Shown here: piece after piece, positions 13,305-21,713 of the stretch
Layout: every line of letters begins with the position of its first letter
Position numbering within the stretch: position 1 is the first letter of the stretch
NCBI GenBank assembly: GCA_045538735.1
Contig: JAZSRY010000067.1
Span: 1-31,541, forward strand
Origin: SIG459 sp045538735
GTDB lineage: Bacteria > Bacillota > Clostridia > Oscillospirales > Oscillospiraceae
Reading direction: 5' to 3'
Length of the DNA: 31,541 nt
Position numbers and translations under genes: made by a program
Notes under the pieces: model-generated
The model's input: the letters and a program-made list of their open reading frames with translations, nothing else
Told to the model about the DNA's origin: nothing
The model's database searches: none

Positions 13305-14177
13305 TCCGTGGCGATAAATCCTGCGCTGCTTCACTCTGTCCGCCTGAGCGAGCATCTCGTCAATCTGAGCCAGGAATAGGGAGGTGTCCTGACCCAAAGT
13401 GCCCTTTATGGGGCGGTAGTTGGACATATGGTTGGCGGTGAAATGGGCGCCGGGAAGGTCCAGAAGCTCTATAAGAAGCCTTGTTTCCAAAAGAGCCTCC
13501 CGGGGGGACTGCATAATAAATCTGCCTGCCAGCACATCCTCATACATTTCCGTGCCCATAGTTGCCATATAGGTCATCACGGAGATATGCTGAGGAGCCA
13601 TAGCGTTGAGCAGCTTCGCGGTGAGAGTTGCATTGCGGATATAGCCGTCGCCGCTGCCCTCAAGACCTGCGATAACGGTGACCCAGAGGTCAAAACCCGC
13701 GTTTTTCAGGGCGATACCTGCGGCAAGCATCTGCTCCGCGTCTACGCCTTTTTTTACCTTGGCAAGGAGGGCGCTGTCTCCCGTCTCAACACCTAGGTAA
13801 ACCCTCCCCAGACCTCTTTCATGAAGAAGACGAAGCTCTTCAGGTGTTTTCTGCATAGTGCTTATGGGGCCTGCGTAGCAGGTGACGCGCCGCAGACGGG
13901 GAAAGGCATTTTTCAAAGCATCGAGGACAGTGAGCATATAGTCCATAGGCAGGACGATGGCATCTCCGTCGGCGATGAAAACGGTTTCCGTTTCGGGATA
14001 TCGCACCGCCGCCATGGTGATGTCTTCAAGGACATAGTCAAGGTTTTTTACCCGGTATGGCTTGCCCTTGTATGCTTCGCAGAAGGTGCAGAGGTTATAG
14101 CTGCAGCCCACGGTGCACTGGAGAATATAGCTTTTCCATTCTCCGGGAGGGCGGTAAACGCTGCCTTCGTATCTCAT
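13302..14177 (-). CDS. Radical SAM protein with CX4CX2C cluster motif
   Basis: The 291-residue protein has an N-terminal cysteine cluster CTVGCSYNLCTFC (C21, C25, C30, C33), which gives CX4CX2C plus an extra Cys, unlike the usual CX3CX2C, followed by a radical-SAM barrel (VFIADGDAIVLP, GRVYLGVETGD, VTVIAGLEGSG). It should bind a 4Fe-4S cluster and cleave S-adenosylmethionine. The substrate is unknown; the oxygen-independent coproporphyrinogen oxidase/Elp3-like style suggests small-molecule or RNA chemistry. It overlaps the DUF951 stop by 4 bases (ATGA), so it is the third gene of the rarA operon. The C-terminus (KQRRIYRHG) ends exactly where the inverted-repeat element starts, so the natural end may have been altered. 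Confidence 0.85.
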   Translation of the reverse strand: MRYEGSVYRPPGEWKSYILQCTVGCSYNLCTFCEAYKGKPYRVKNLDYVLEDITMAAVRYPETETVFIADGDAIVLPMDYMLTVLDALKNAFPRLRRVTCYAGPISTMQKTPEELRLLHERGLGRVYLGVETGDSALLAKVKKGVDAEQMLAAGIALKNAGFDLWVTVIAGLEGSGDGYIRNATLTAKLLNAMAPQHISVMTYMATMGTEMYEDVLAGRFIMQSPREALLETRLLIELLDLPGAHFTANHMSNYRPIKGTLGQDTSLFLAQIDEMLAQADRVKQRRIYRHG

Positions 14178-14365
14178 ATTTTGTTGCCGTCCCTTTCAAC
14201 GGCCTTTATGTTGCGCTCAAACTTGCTTCTGGCGCCCATAACCTCGTGACCGCAGCCGCAGCAGCGGAGCTTGAAGTCCGCGCCTATGCGGGTGACGGTC
14301 CATTTGGCGCTGCCGCAGGGGTGGGCTTTTTTCATTGTGAGAATATCGTTGACCTGAATATCCAT
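14174..14365 (-). CDS. DUF951 family protein
   Basis: The 63-residue protein matches DUF951: MDIQVNDILTMKKAHPCGS at the start, then TRIGADFKLRCCGCGHEVMGARSKFERNI. The RCCGCGH cysteines suggest a small zinc-binding fold, and its size and charge suggest RNA or nucleotide contact, but the role is not known. The ATG at 14365 follows AAAGGAG; it starts 20 bases after the rarA stop and overlaps the radical SAM start by 4 bases, so all three are probably co-translated. Confidence 0.88.
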   Translation of the reverse strand: MDIQVNDILTMKKAHPCGSAKWTVTRIGADFKLRCCGCGHEVMGARSKFERNIKAVERDGNKI

Positions 14366-14385
14366 AGGCGGGGCGCTCCTTTCTT

Positions 14386-15651
14386 TTATTTTGAGCCCTT
14401 GATGGCGTCCCAATAGTTTTTGGCGGCCTGCTCAACCTTGTTGTCGCCGTAAACATAGTATCTGGAGTCTTTAATCTCATCGGGGAGATACTGCTGCTTC
14501 ACCCAATGGTGAGAATAGGAATGGGGGTATTTGTAGCCCTGCTCCCGCTCGAAGCCGGTGCCGTCGGCGTGGACATTCTGCAGTTCACGGGGAATGCCTC
14601 CCGTTTTGCCCCGCTTCACATCCGCTATGGCGGCGTCTATCGCAAGGCAGCCGCTGTTGGACTTAGGCGCGGTGGCAAGAAGGATGACCGCATCGGCCAG
14701 AGGCAGCCTTGCTTCGGGCATTCCAAGCTGCAAAGCGCTGTCCACGCAGGCCTTCACAATGGGAATGGCCTGAGGATAGGCGAGGGCTATATCCTCGCAG
14801 GCAGAGCAGAGAATGCGTCTGGAGGCGGATAGCAGGTCTCCTGCCTCCAGAAGCCTTGCCAGATAGTGAAGGGCGGCATCGGGATCGGAGCCGCGTATGC
14901 TTTTCATAAGAGCGGAGAGAATGTCAAAATGAGCGTCACCGTCTCTGTCATAGCGCATGGCGGAGCGCTGGGAGATGGCCTCCGCGTCTGCAAGGGTCAG
15001 ATGGAGCGTGCCATCCTTGCGGCGGGCGGCGGAGACAAGCAGCTCAACGGTGTTCATAGCCTTTCTTACATCGCCGCCGCAGCTGGAGGCAATGTAGTCC
15101 ACAACTCCCGCTTCGGGGACTATGCGGAGATTGTCACGCTGTGCCAGATAATCCACAGCCCGCAAAACGGCCTTTTCCGCCTGGCGGGGAGCGATTGCCT
15201 TGAATTCAAAAACCGTGGAGCGGCTCAAAATTGCGTTGAAAACACAGAAGTAAGGGTTCTCCGTTGTGGAGGCAATGAGGGTTATGGAGCCGTTTTCGAT
15301 AAACTCCAGAAGGCTCTGCTGCTGCTTTTTGTTGAAATACTGAATCTCGTCCAGATAGAGCAGCACGCCTCCTGGGCAAAGCATGGTGTCAAGCTCGTCT
15401 ATTATGGCCTTTATATCGGCAATGCCCGCAGTGGTGGCATTGAGTTTGCGCAGTGTGCGGTTGGTGTTTTTGGCTATTATTCTGGCGGCAGTGGTCTTTC
15501 CGGTGCCGGAGGGACCGTAGAATATCATATTTGGAATGCTGCCGCTTTCAATAATGCGGCGGAGCATTCCGTCTTCGCCGAGAATATGCTCCTGCCCCAC
15601 CATATCGTCAATGGTCTGAGGGCGTATTTCGTCTGCAAGAGGTCTGTACAT
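14386..15651 (-). CDS. rarA: Replication-associated recombination protein A (AAA+ ATPase)
   Basis: The 421-residue protein is a full-length RarA/MgsA/WRNIP1-family AAA+ ATPase, which works at stalled replication forks with SSB. It starts with the family-typical PLADEIRPQTIDDMVGQEHILG, has Walker A GPSGTGKTT (46-54), Walker B LLYLDEIQ (D101, E102), sensor residues in STTENP, and the C-terminal tetramerisation region ending in a YKYPHSY...QYLPDEI segment. The ATG at 15651 is preceded by AGCAGGTG. Its promoter is weak: TAGAAT near 15690 with a poor -35. It leads the rarA-DUF951-radical SAM operon. Confidence 0.95.
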   Translation of the reverse strand: MYRPLADEIRPQTIDDMVGQEHILGEDGMLRRIIESGSIPNMIFYGPSGTGKTTAARIIAKNTNRTLRKLNATTAGIADIKAIIDELDTMLCPGGVLLYLDEIQYFNKKQQQSLLEFIENGSITLIASTTENPYFCVFNAILSRSTVFEFKAIAPRQAEKAVLRAVDYLAQRDNLRIVPEAGVVDYIASSCGGDVRKAMNTVELLVSAARRKDGTLHLTLADAEAISQRSAMRYDRDGDAHFDILSALMKSIRGSDPDAALHYLARLLEAGDLLSASRRILCSACEDIALAYPQAIPIVKACVDSALQLGMPEARLPLADAVILLATAPKSNSGCLAIDAAIADVKRGKTGGIPRELQNVHADGTGFEREQGYKYPHSYSHHWVKQQYLPDEIKDSRYYVYGDNKVEQAAKNYWDAIKGSK

Positions 15652-15736
15652 ATGGTTTCACCTGCTTTTCGGGGCTGTCTTTTTTTATATTCTACACTAA
15701 AGGGGGAGACTTTTCCATAGAGAAAGCAAAAAAAGA

Positions 15737-15766
15737 ATCCCACTGTCATAAATGCGACAGTGGGAT
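15737..15766 (-). terminator. Terminator of the cytidylate-kinase-like gene
   Basis: ATCCCACTGTC (15737-15747) pairs with GACAGTGGGAT (15756-15766); on the minus strand a TTCTTTTTTT tail follows. Confidence 0.92.
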
Positions 15767-15778
15767 GGATTGCTCGTA

Positions 15779-16399
15779 TCAGTCGTTTGCGTGGGTGATG
15801 GTGTAGGCGATTGCCTTTGCCAGCTTTTCAATGCTGCGTCCGGAGGTGTTGATGCAAAGGTCATAGTTACTCTTGTCGCCCCAACTGCGTCCGGAATAGA
15901 AGCGGTAATACTGGGCGCGGGCCTTGTCTATGGACTGGATCTTCTTGCTAAGCTCCTTGTCGGTAAGGGAAGCGTCCTTGCCGCCCTTGGCGCGGCAGCG
16001 TGCCATACGGGACTCCATATCCGCATAAACGAAAATGTTGAAGGGCTTATAATCCTCGAGTATGTAATCGGCGCAGCGTCCGACAATAACACAGTCGGAC
16101 TTCTGACCCAGCTCAAGTATGATCTCATTCTGGGCGTTGTAGATGCCGTGGTTCACATACTGGAGAGTGTCCGTGGGGGGCATTGCGGCAAAGGAAGAGG
16201 CCACGGTGATGGGATAATAAGTCATAATGCGGTTTTCCAGAATCTGCCCCACATAGTCTTCGGCAAGGTCACTGCGGTGAGCAATGGCGGTGACAATCTC
16301 TCTGTCGTAGTAGGCAACGCGGAGTTCTTCTGCAAGGCGCTTGCCAAGCTCGCGTCCGCCGGAACCGAATTCGCGGCTGATGGTAATGATCTTGTTCAT
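15779..16399 (-). CDS. Cytidylate kinase-like family protein
   Basis: The 206-residue protein belongs to the cytidylate-kinase-like family (Cytidylate_kin2). It has a P-loop variant, ITISREFGSGGRELGKRLAEEL (residues 5-26), instead of a classic GxxxxGKS/T, a region around VIVGRCADYIL, and the lid-like MARCRAKGG. Many Clostridia carry these next to unrelated genes; whether they phosphorylate CMP is not established. The ATG at 16399 is 6 bases after AAAGGAGG; an ATG two codons upstream directly abuts it and is unlikely to be used. Its own promoter and terminator bracket it, so it is a single-gene unit. Confidence 0.88.
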   Translation of the reverse strand: MNKIITISREFGSGGRELGKRLAEELRVAYYDREIVTAIAHRSDLAEDYVGQILENRIMTYYPITVASSFAAMPPTDTLQYVNHGIYNAQNEIILELGQKSDCVIVGRCADYILEDYKPFNIFVYADMESRMARCRAKGGKDASLTDKELSKKIQSIDKARAQYYRFYSGRSWGDKSNYDLCINTSGRSIEKLAKAIAYTITHAND

Positions 16400-16435
16400 G
16401 GTCATCCTCCTTTAATGAGCTTTTTCCTTTAGAAA

Positions 16436-16464
16436 ATAATAGCACATACCCGTGAAAAAATCAA
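16436..16464 (-). promoter_or_regulatory. Promoter of the cytidylate-kinase-like gene
   Basis: Minus-strand TTGATT (16459-16464), 17 bases, TATTAT (16436-16441); about 35 bases before the start codon. Confidence 0.7.
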
Positions 16465-16477
16465 AAGAAAAAAAGAC

Positions 16478-16503
16478 GGCGCGATAAGATTTCTTATCGC
16501 GCC
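16478..16503 (-). terminator. Terminator of the SGNH/DUF4358 pair
   Basis: GGCGCGATAAGA (16478-16489) pairs with TCTTATCGCGCC (16492-16503). On the minus strand it is followed by GTCTTTTTTTCTTTT. Confidence 0.92.
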
Positions 16504-16508
16504 ATAAA

Positions 16509-16973
16509 TTATTTCATAGCATTTTTGAATGCCGCTTCAAAAGTATCCGCATCGGGAGAAACTATAAAGGCCAGATAAAGGCCGTCGGTAATGATGCGTC
16601 CGTCCTCGCAAATAGCGTATTGATCTGGGGAATAAAAGCTGGCTTCCTCCATTTTGGCGCGGAGTCGGTTTTCCGCAAGGGTTTTAAGAGAGGAAAGGGA
16701 CTCCTCATCAGCTGCCTCAATGAGCCAAATCTCATCTGCCTGAAGGCTGAAGGCAACAACGGAGCAGATCACCTGATCGCAGTATTCGTCCCTAACACCC
16801 ATAAGATTCAGCCTCATCGCATCGTCGAGAACAAGCATATCGGGCAGAGAGGCAGAGAAACTGTCATAAAGATTCTGCAGTTCCACTTCTTTTGCGGGGG
16901 CACCCTTCACGCCGCAGGCGCAGAGAGCAAGAAGCAATACAAGGATAAGGACAGAGCAAGTTATTCTTTTCAT
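16509..16973 (-). CDS. DUF4358 lipoprotein
   Basis: The 154-residue protein begins with a lipoprotein signal whose lipobox is LCAC (C20), followed by a short linker and a DUF4358 body of alternating strands and helices (EYCDQVICSVVAFSLQADEIWLIEA, then SLKTLAENRLRAKMEEASFYSPDQYA). It should be anchored to the outside of the cytoplasmic membrane. The family has no established activity but recurs beside SGNH hydrolases and MBOAT acyltransferases. The ATG at 16973 lies one base after the stop of the upstream hydrolase gene, with GGGAGG at good spacing, so the two are certainly one operon. Confidence 0.85.
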   Translation of the reverse strand: MKRITCSVLILVLLLALCACGVKGAPAKEVELQNLYDSFSASLPDMLVLDDAMRLNLMGVRDEYCDQVICSVVAFSLQADEIWLIEAADEESLSSLKTLAENRLRAKMEEASFYSPDQYAICEDGRIITDGLYLAFIVSPDADTFEAAFKNAMK

Positions 16974-16974
16974 A

Positions 16975-18054
16975 TTATTCCTCCCAAAGCCGCTCAACAT
17001 AGGCATAGGAAAGCAGAGCATTTGCCCACTCTATGCAGCCGGTTTTGTTCACATGGATAAGGTGATCCACATCATAGGGAAGGGCAAGGGAGCCGTAGTG
17101 GTCTTCTATATACATACCCACATCCACATAATGATAGCCCTTCTCCTCGGCATACTCCTCAAGGACGATGTTGAAAGCGTCAATTTTTTCGTTGCGGGTT
17201 TTATCGGTGTTAAAGGTCCACCATTCGTTCAAAACGGACTGGATATATATCTCAACGCCGGGATTTCTTTCAACAATGCGGGTGATTATCGTGTCGTAAA
17301 GCTCAAGGACGGCTTCAACGCTGAGCTGAGGCAGGTCGTTCTGACCCAGCATAAGATATACTTTGTTGCGTCCGACCTTTGCCACGCAGTCTTCAATGTT
17401 GGTGTCCTCACCCTGATACTGAATGTTGTAGCTTCTGCGCTCAAGCCCGATGATGCCCGTGCCGCCGCGGGTGAGGAATGCGGCATCGCCTATCATATCG
17501 TCAAAGCTGTCGTGGTAGTAGAAGAAATAGGTTATTGAGTCGCCGATAAAAACAACGTCATCGAAATAGTCGTAGGGAGGATTCTCAAGATGAACTGGGA
17601 TGCGCTTGGGCTGGCGGCGCTGACCGTCAAAGAGCTTATAGAAGTCCGCCTCGGTGGCGGCAAGGCAGCCTGCGGTGCAGCTCATGGACTGATCCTCGAA
17701 AAACGCGGTGACGGTGGTTTCACCCACGCCAACGGCGGTGAGCACGCCGTTTTCGATTGTGACGATGTTTTCGTCAGCGATTTCCCATGTAACCTCTTCA
17801 ACGGGAACAGTGCCCATATATATGTTTTCGCTCTCGCCCACTATGGAAAATATTATGGAGCTGACGCTAAGGAAAATCTCCCCCGGCTTGGGCTCGGGAG
17901 TGGGTTCCGGTGTAGCTTCGGGAGTGGGCTCAGGTGTGGGCTCCGCTGTTTCAATGGCTGCGGCGGGCTCCATCGGCTGTGCGGGGGCTGTTGCGCAGGC
18001 GCAAAGCCCTAATATTACTGAAAGAGCCAGAAAGACTGCAATATATCTCTTCAA
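16975..18054 (-). CDS. SGNH/GDSL hydrolase lipoprotein with Ig-like domain
   Basis: The 359-residue protein has a lipobox ending LCAC (C20), a Thr-Pro-Glu linker (about 36-58), a bacterial Ig-like region (about 59-130: ENIVTIENGVLTAVGVGETTVTA), and an SGNH hydrolase domain from about 165. Catalytic blocks are visible: GDSIT (S173), GQND, and a C-terminal Asp/His segment YDVDHLIHVNKTG. It probably removes or transfers acyl groups on a cell-wall or surface polysaccharide. The start is TTG at 18054, supported by AAGGAGGG 6 bases before it. Promoter TTGCAA/TAAAAT (18089-18117) precedes it. The linker resembles that of the CapA-like protein near 29.8 kb. Confidence 0.88.
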   Translation of the reverse strand: MKRYIAVFLALSVILGLCACATAPAQPMEPAAAIETAEPTPEPTPEATPEPTPEPKPGEIFLSVSSIIFSIVGESENIYMGTVPVEEVTWEIADENIVTIENGVLTAVGVGETTVTAFFEDQSMSCTAGCLAATEADFYKLFDGQRRQPKRIPVHLENPPYDYFDDVVFIGDSITYFFYYHDSFDDMIGDAAFLTRGGTGIIGLERRSYNIQYQGEDTNIEDCVAKVGRNKVYLMLGQNDLPQLSVEAVLELYDTIITRIVERNPGVEIYIQSVLNEWWTFNTDKTRNEKIDAFNIVLEEYAEEKGYHYVDVGMYIEDHYGSLALPYDVDHLIHVNKTGCIEWANALLSYAYVERLWEE

Positions 18055-18088
18055 GGCAATCCCTCCTTAATCGATTGTAGTTGGGCGT

Positions 18089-18117
18089 ATTTTACCATTT
18101 TTGCTCTCCTTTTGCAA
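18089..18117 (-). promoter_or_regulatory. Promoter of the SGNH/DUF4358 operon
   Basis: Minus-strand TTGCAA (18112-18117), 17 bases, TAAAAT (18089-18094). Confidence 0.65.
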
Positions 18118-18124
18118 ATAAACA

Positions 18125-18154
18125 AAATCCGGGAGACATCGGTCTCCCGGATTT
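18125..18154. terminator. Terminator of the ABC transporter gene
   Basis: AAATCCGGGAGAC (18125-18137) pairs perfectly with GTCTCCCGGATTT (18142-18154) around ATCG, with T-rich flanks on the minus strand. Confidence 0.9.
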
Positions 18155-18168
18155 GAAAACGTGAGGAT

Positions 18169-21168
18169 TTATTCGGTGCGCAGTGCCTCCACAGGGTCCT
18201 TCTTTGCCGCAACGCGGGAGGGAATGAGACCTGCGATGAGAGTGAGCAGTGCGCTGATTATAATGAGAACGATACCGCCTACTGCGGGAAGGGCAGCACT
18301 GAGGCCTTCAAGGCCGGTGTAGTAAAGCAATATTGCATTGATTGGGAATATAAGGATAATAGTGACAACAATGCCCACGAGACCTGCGCTTAAACCTACA
18401 ATCATAGTTTCGGCGTTGAAAACGCGGCTGACATCTCGCTTGCTTGCGCCCACGGCACGGAGAATACCGATTTCCTTGGTGCGCTCCTGAACGGAGATAA
18501 GTGTGATAACACCTATCATAATGGAGGAGACAACGAGGGAAATGGAGACGAAGGCAATGAGCAGATAGCTTATGCCGCTGATAATGCCGGTGATGGAGCT
18601 CATAAGCAGAGCCACATAGTCGGTGTAAGTGATAACATCCTCTTCGCTGACACTGTCGTTGTAAGCGGCAATATAGTCCGCAATGACATCCTTGTCGGCA
18701 AAGGTGGAGGCATAGATGCTGATGGTGTCAGGGCTGTTCAGATCGATGTAGCCAAGAGCGGTCAGGTTATCCTCATAGCTGGACTGGCTGTGGGTGGGAG
18801 GATAGTACGTGTCGTAGAGATAGACATACTGTGCCTCGGTGAAGGGGGAGAGACCCGCATAGGCCATAACCATCTCGTCGCCGGCAAGAATGGTGTCCAT
18901 AGCGTTTGCAAGCTGCTGAGCGGGAAGAGCGGCCATCTGCTGGATAACAGCATCTGCATACTGCTGACGAACCTGTCCCTCGATTGCAAGATGAACCTGA
19001 GCGAAGAGCTCCTCATCGCTCATTTCGGAGATATAGCCCATAATGGTGGCTGCATCAACTCCCAGCTCTGCGGCGTACTGCTGAACAATCATTTCCTCGA
19101 TGCTCTCGCGGGTCATGCCTGCGGTCTGCTGCTCAACAATACCGGCAACATATTCATCATCTGCCTGACTCATAACGTCAACGTAAGCCTTGGATTTTTC
19201 CTCGACGCTTAAAGTGGCAAGATACTCGGTGATGGCATCGGTCTTTTCCTGAACGGTGGGCTCAACTTCCTCGCCGGTGGCGAAGGGGAGACCGTTAATA
19301 ACATCGGTCTCGGGGTCATCAAGCTGGGCAGAGACTATCTCAAGAGCCTCGGTTTCCTTAATGGCGTGGATGGTGAGAGCGTGGGTGTAGCCGATTGCAC
19401 CGGTGATCATGGTGGAAGTGGCTTCCTCGTTGGGGCGGGCAATACCCACGATTTTGATGGGAACGCCAACCTCAGCGCTGTTATAAATAAGCTCCATACC
19501 GGAATCGGTGGCGGACATATCCACGTAAGTGCCGGAAGTGCTGTCATAGCGATAGGTTTCTGCAGGGAGAATGAGCTTGTAGCTCAGGTCGCAAAGCTCT
19601 TCATAGGTCCAGCTTCTGCCTACGGGGCTGAACTCACCCTCGCCCTCTCTAAGGGCGGTCATAACCTCGTCCAGCTCTCTGGAGGGAACAAGACCGAGGG
19701 AGACCATCATAAGATCGCTGAGTTCGTTGTTCTTATCTATGAAGAGAACTGCCTCGTCGTAGCTCTGAGGCCAGGAGCCGTAAACGATATCATACTGTTC
19801 CTTGACGGTATCGGCAACAAGCTCATCGCCCTCGCCGGGGAGAAGCTCTTCCCAAACATTCAGTGTTGCGGTCATGGGCATCATGGTGCTTAAATCGCCC
19901 ATGCTTCCTCCGTAGAGGGACTCCATTGCATCGGAGACGAGAGCGGTAAGGTCGCTCTTTACGATAACGTCTTCCTCGTCCTTGGTATAGACATTGAAGG
20001 GGAGATTGTAGCCGTAGCGGATGATTGCCAGCTCGGAAATTCCGCCGCCACCTTCATCAAGGAACTCCTTGAAAGCAACAAGGTTGTTGGTGGAGGTTTC
20101 CATATGGAGCATAGAGTCCATCAGGTTGAACATAACGGCGGAGGAATAAACTTTGTCGGTTTCTCTCTCCTCGGTCTCTCCGCTCTCTTCGAAGTTGGCG
20201 CTCATCATAGAAAGCATCATTGCTCCCATATCCACGGTTTCAGCCTCAATGGTGATAGGATAGCTGGAGAGAGTGTCCTGCTGCACCTGATCTATATATG
20301 TATTGATGCCGTTGCTGAGAGAGAGGATAAGGGCAATGCCGATAATGCCAATGCTTCCGGCAAAGGCGGTGAGGATGGTGCGGCCCTTCTTGGTCATAAG
20401 GTTGTTGAGGGAGAGGGAGAAGGCGGTGAAGAAGCTCATAGAGGGCTTTTTCCTGCGCACATTAGGTTCGGCGGGCTTTTCGTCAGCGCCGTCAAAGGGC
20501 ATGGTGTCGTCGGTTATCTCGCCGTCCTTAAGGCGGACAATACGGGTTGCGTAGGTGTCGGCCAGTTCAGGATTGTGGGTGACCATGATGACCAGCTTCT
20601 CCTTTGCGATTTCCGCAAGGATATCCATAACCTGAACGCTGGTTTCGCTGTCAAGAGCACCGGTGGGCTCGTCGGCAAGAAGGATGTCAGGGTCGTTTAC
20701 CAGTGCGCGGGCAATGGCAACGCGCTGCATCTGACCGCCGGAGAGCTGGTTGGGGCGCTTTTGCACCTGGTCGGCAAGACCGACTCTGGTGAGAGCCTCC
20801 GCGGCGCGGCGGCGGCGCTCGGATTTGCTTACACCGGAGAGGGTGAGCGCAAGCTCAACGTTGGCAAGAACGCTCTGATGGGGGATAAGGTTATAGCTCT
20901 GGAAAACAAAACCGATGGAATGGTTGCGGTAGCTGTCCCAGTCGCTGTCCTTAAAGTCCTTGGTGGAGCGGCCGTTGATGATAAGGTCGCCGCTGGTGTA
21001 CTGGTCAAGACCGCCGATAATATTCAGCATAGTGGTCTTGCCGCAGCCGGAGTGGCCGAGAATGGCAACAAACTCGCTTTCGCGGAACTGAAGGTCAATG
21101 CCCTTCAGCGCCTGAACGGTGCTGTTGCCGGCCTTATAATCCTTTTTAATATTTTTAAGTTTAAGCAT
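18169..21168 (-). CDS. ABC transporter, fused ATPase and FtsX-type permease
   Basis: The 999-residue protein joins a MacB/LolD-type ATPase (1-230: Walker A GHSGCGKT 38-45, signature LSGGQ 142-146, Walker B ILLADE 162-167) to a permease. After a first membrane helix near residues 262-285 comes an extracytoplasmic region of nearly 600 residues, much longer than in E. coli MacB, then three helices (about 865-990) with the FtsX-like core RTKEIGILRAVGASKRDV. Such proteins act by mechanotransmission rather than by moving substrate through a channel. No membrane-fusion protein or two-component system adjoins. The substrate is unknown; envelope or peptide-resistance roles are plausible. GGGAG precedes the ATG. 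The probable promoter is TTGACT/TATTTT (21199-21227). Confidence 0.92.
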   Translation of the reverse strand: MLKLKNIKKDYKAGNSTVQALKGIDLQFRESEFVAILGHSGCGKTTMLNIIGGLDQYTSGDLIINGRSTKDFKDSDWDSYRNHSIGFVFQSYNLIPHQSVLANVELALTLSGVSKSERRRRAAEALTRVGLADQVQKRPNQLSGGQMQRVAIARALVNDPDILLADEPTGALDSETSVQVMDILAEIAKEKLVIMVTHNPELADTYATRIVRLKDGEITDDTMPFDGADEKPAEPNVRRKKPSMSFFTAFSLSLNNLMTKKGRTILTAFAGSIGIIGIALILSLSNGINTYIDQVQQDTLSSYPITIEAETVDMGAMMLSMMSANFEESGETEERETDKVYSSAVMFNLMDSMLHMETSTNNLVAFKEFLDEGGGGISELAIIRYGYNLPFNVYTKDEEDVIVKSDLTALVSDAMESLYGGSMGDLSTMMPMTATLNVWEELLPGEGDELVADTVKEQYDIVYGSWPQSYDEAVLFIDKNNELSDLMMVSLGLVPSRELDEVMTALREGEGEFSPVGRSWTYEELCDLSYKLILPAETYRYDSTSGTYVDMSATDSGMELIYNSAEVGVPIKIVGIARPNEEATSTMITGAIGYTHALTIHAIKETEALEIVSAQLDDPETDVINGLPFATGEEVEPTVQEKTDAITEYLATLSVEEKSKAYVDVMSQADDEYVAGIVEQQTAGMTRESIEEMIVQQYAAELGVDAATIMGYISEMSDEELFAQVHLAIEGQVRQQYADAVIQQMAALPAQQLANAMDTILAGDEMVMAYAGLSPFTEAQYVYLYDTYYPPTHSQSSYEDNLTALGYIDLNSPDTISIYASTFADKDVIADYIAAYNDSVSEEDVITYTDYVALLMSSITGIISGISYLLIAFVSISLVVSSIMIGVITLISVQERTKEIGILRAVGASKRDVSRVFNAETMIVGLSAGLVGIVVTIILIFPINAILLYYTGLEGLSAALPAVGGIVLIIISALLTLIAGLIPSRVAAKKDPVEALRTE

Positions 21169-21351
21169 ATAGATTCTCCCTGAAAGACATTTTTTACTAA
21201 AATAAGTATAATATAAAAAACAGTCAAATAAAATAAAAAACGGAAATTTTTACAGAATGTTCACATGCGCCTAAAAAAAGCAATGGAAAAAGCACCAAAA
21301 AATAGGACAAAATCTTCAAAAAAAGATTTCTGAAAAATTTGAAAAAAAGTA

Positions 21352-21380
21352 TTGACAAATGTCGTCTAATTTGTTATCTT
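21352..21380 (+). promoter_or_regulatory. Promoter of the tRNA-Asp/Thr unit
   Basis: TTGACA (21352-21357), 17 bases, TATCTT (21375-21380), 13 bases before the tRNA-Asp 5' end. Confidence 0.8.
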
Positions 21381-21393
21381 AATAAAGCGCTTT

Positions 21394-21470
21394 GGCCCAG
21401 TAGTTCAGTCGGTTAGAACGCCAGCCTGTCACGCTGGAGGTCGACGGTTCGAGCCCGTTCTGGGTCGCCA
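21394..21470 (+). tRNA. tRNA-Asp (GTC)
   Basis: The acceptor GGCCCAG pairs with CTGGGTC, anticodon stem CCAGC/GCTGG encloses loop CTGTCAC with anticodon GTC, the T-arm is GACGG-TTCGAGC-CCGTT, and CCA is encoded. Confidence 0.95.
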
Positions 21471-21475
21471 AAAAA

Positions 21476-21498
21476 ATGCCCCTTCAAGTAAGGGGCAT
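21476..21498 (+). other. Hairpin between tRNA-Asp and tRNA-Thr
   Basis: ATGCCCCTT (21476-21484) pairs with AAGGGGCAT (21490-21498); the tail lacks a T run, so it is more likely a processing hairpin or weak terminator. Confidence 0.6.
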
Positions 21499-21505
21499 AT
21501 AATTT

Positions 21506-21581
<76 letters not shown>

Positions 21582-21586
21582 GAAAC

Positions 21587-21614
21587 TCCGTATCCCATCG
21601 GGATGCGGATTTTT
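21587..21614 (+). terminator. Terminator of the tRNA-Asp/Thr unit
   Basis: TCCGTATCCC pairs with GGGATGCGGA (one G-T pair) around ATC, followed by TTTTT. Confidence 0.9.
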
Positions 21615-21649
21615 CGTTTTTTATAGATAATCCGCTCTCCGAAATCTGA

Positions 21650-21678
21650 TTGCCATATTATGACAGATATGCTATCAT
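21650..21678 (+). promoter_or_regulatory. Promoter of the small lipoprotein gene
   Basis: TTGCCA (21650-21655), 17 bases, TATCAT (21673-21678), 36 bases before the start codon. Confidence 0.7.
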
Positions 21679-21713
21679 TCCTCTTACCGAACATTTAAGG
21701 AAGAGGTAAGAAA

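Noticed and set aside
20104..21183. A 359-codon plus-strand frame opposite the ABC ATPase
   Set aside because: The minus strand carries Walker A, LSGGQ and Walker B in order; the plus-strand frame has none and no start signal.
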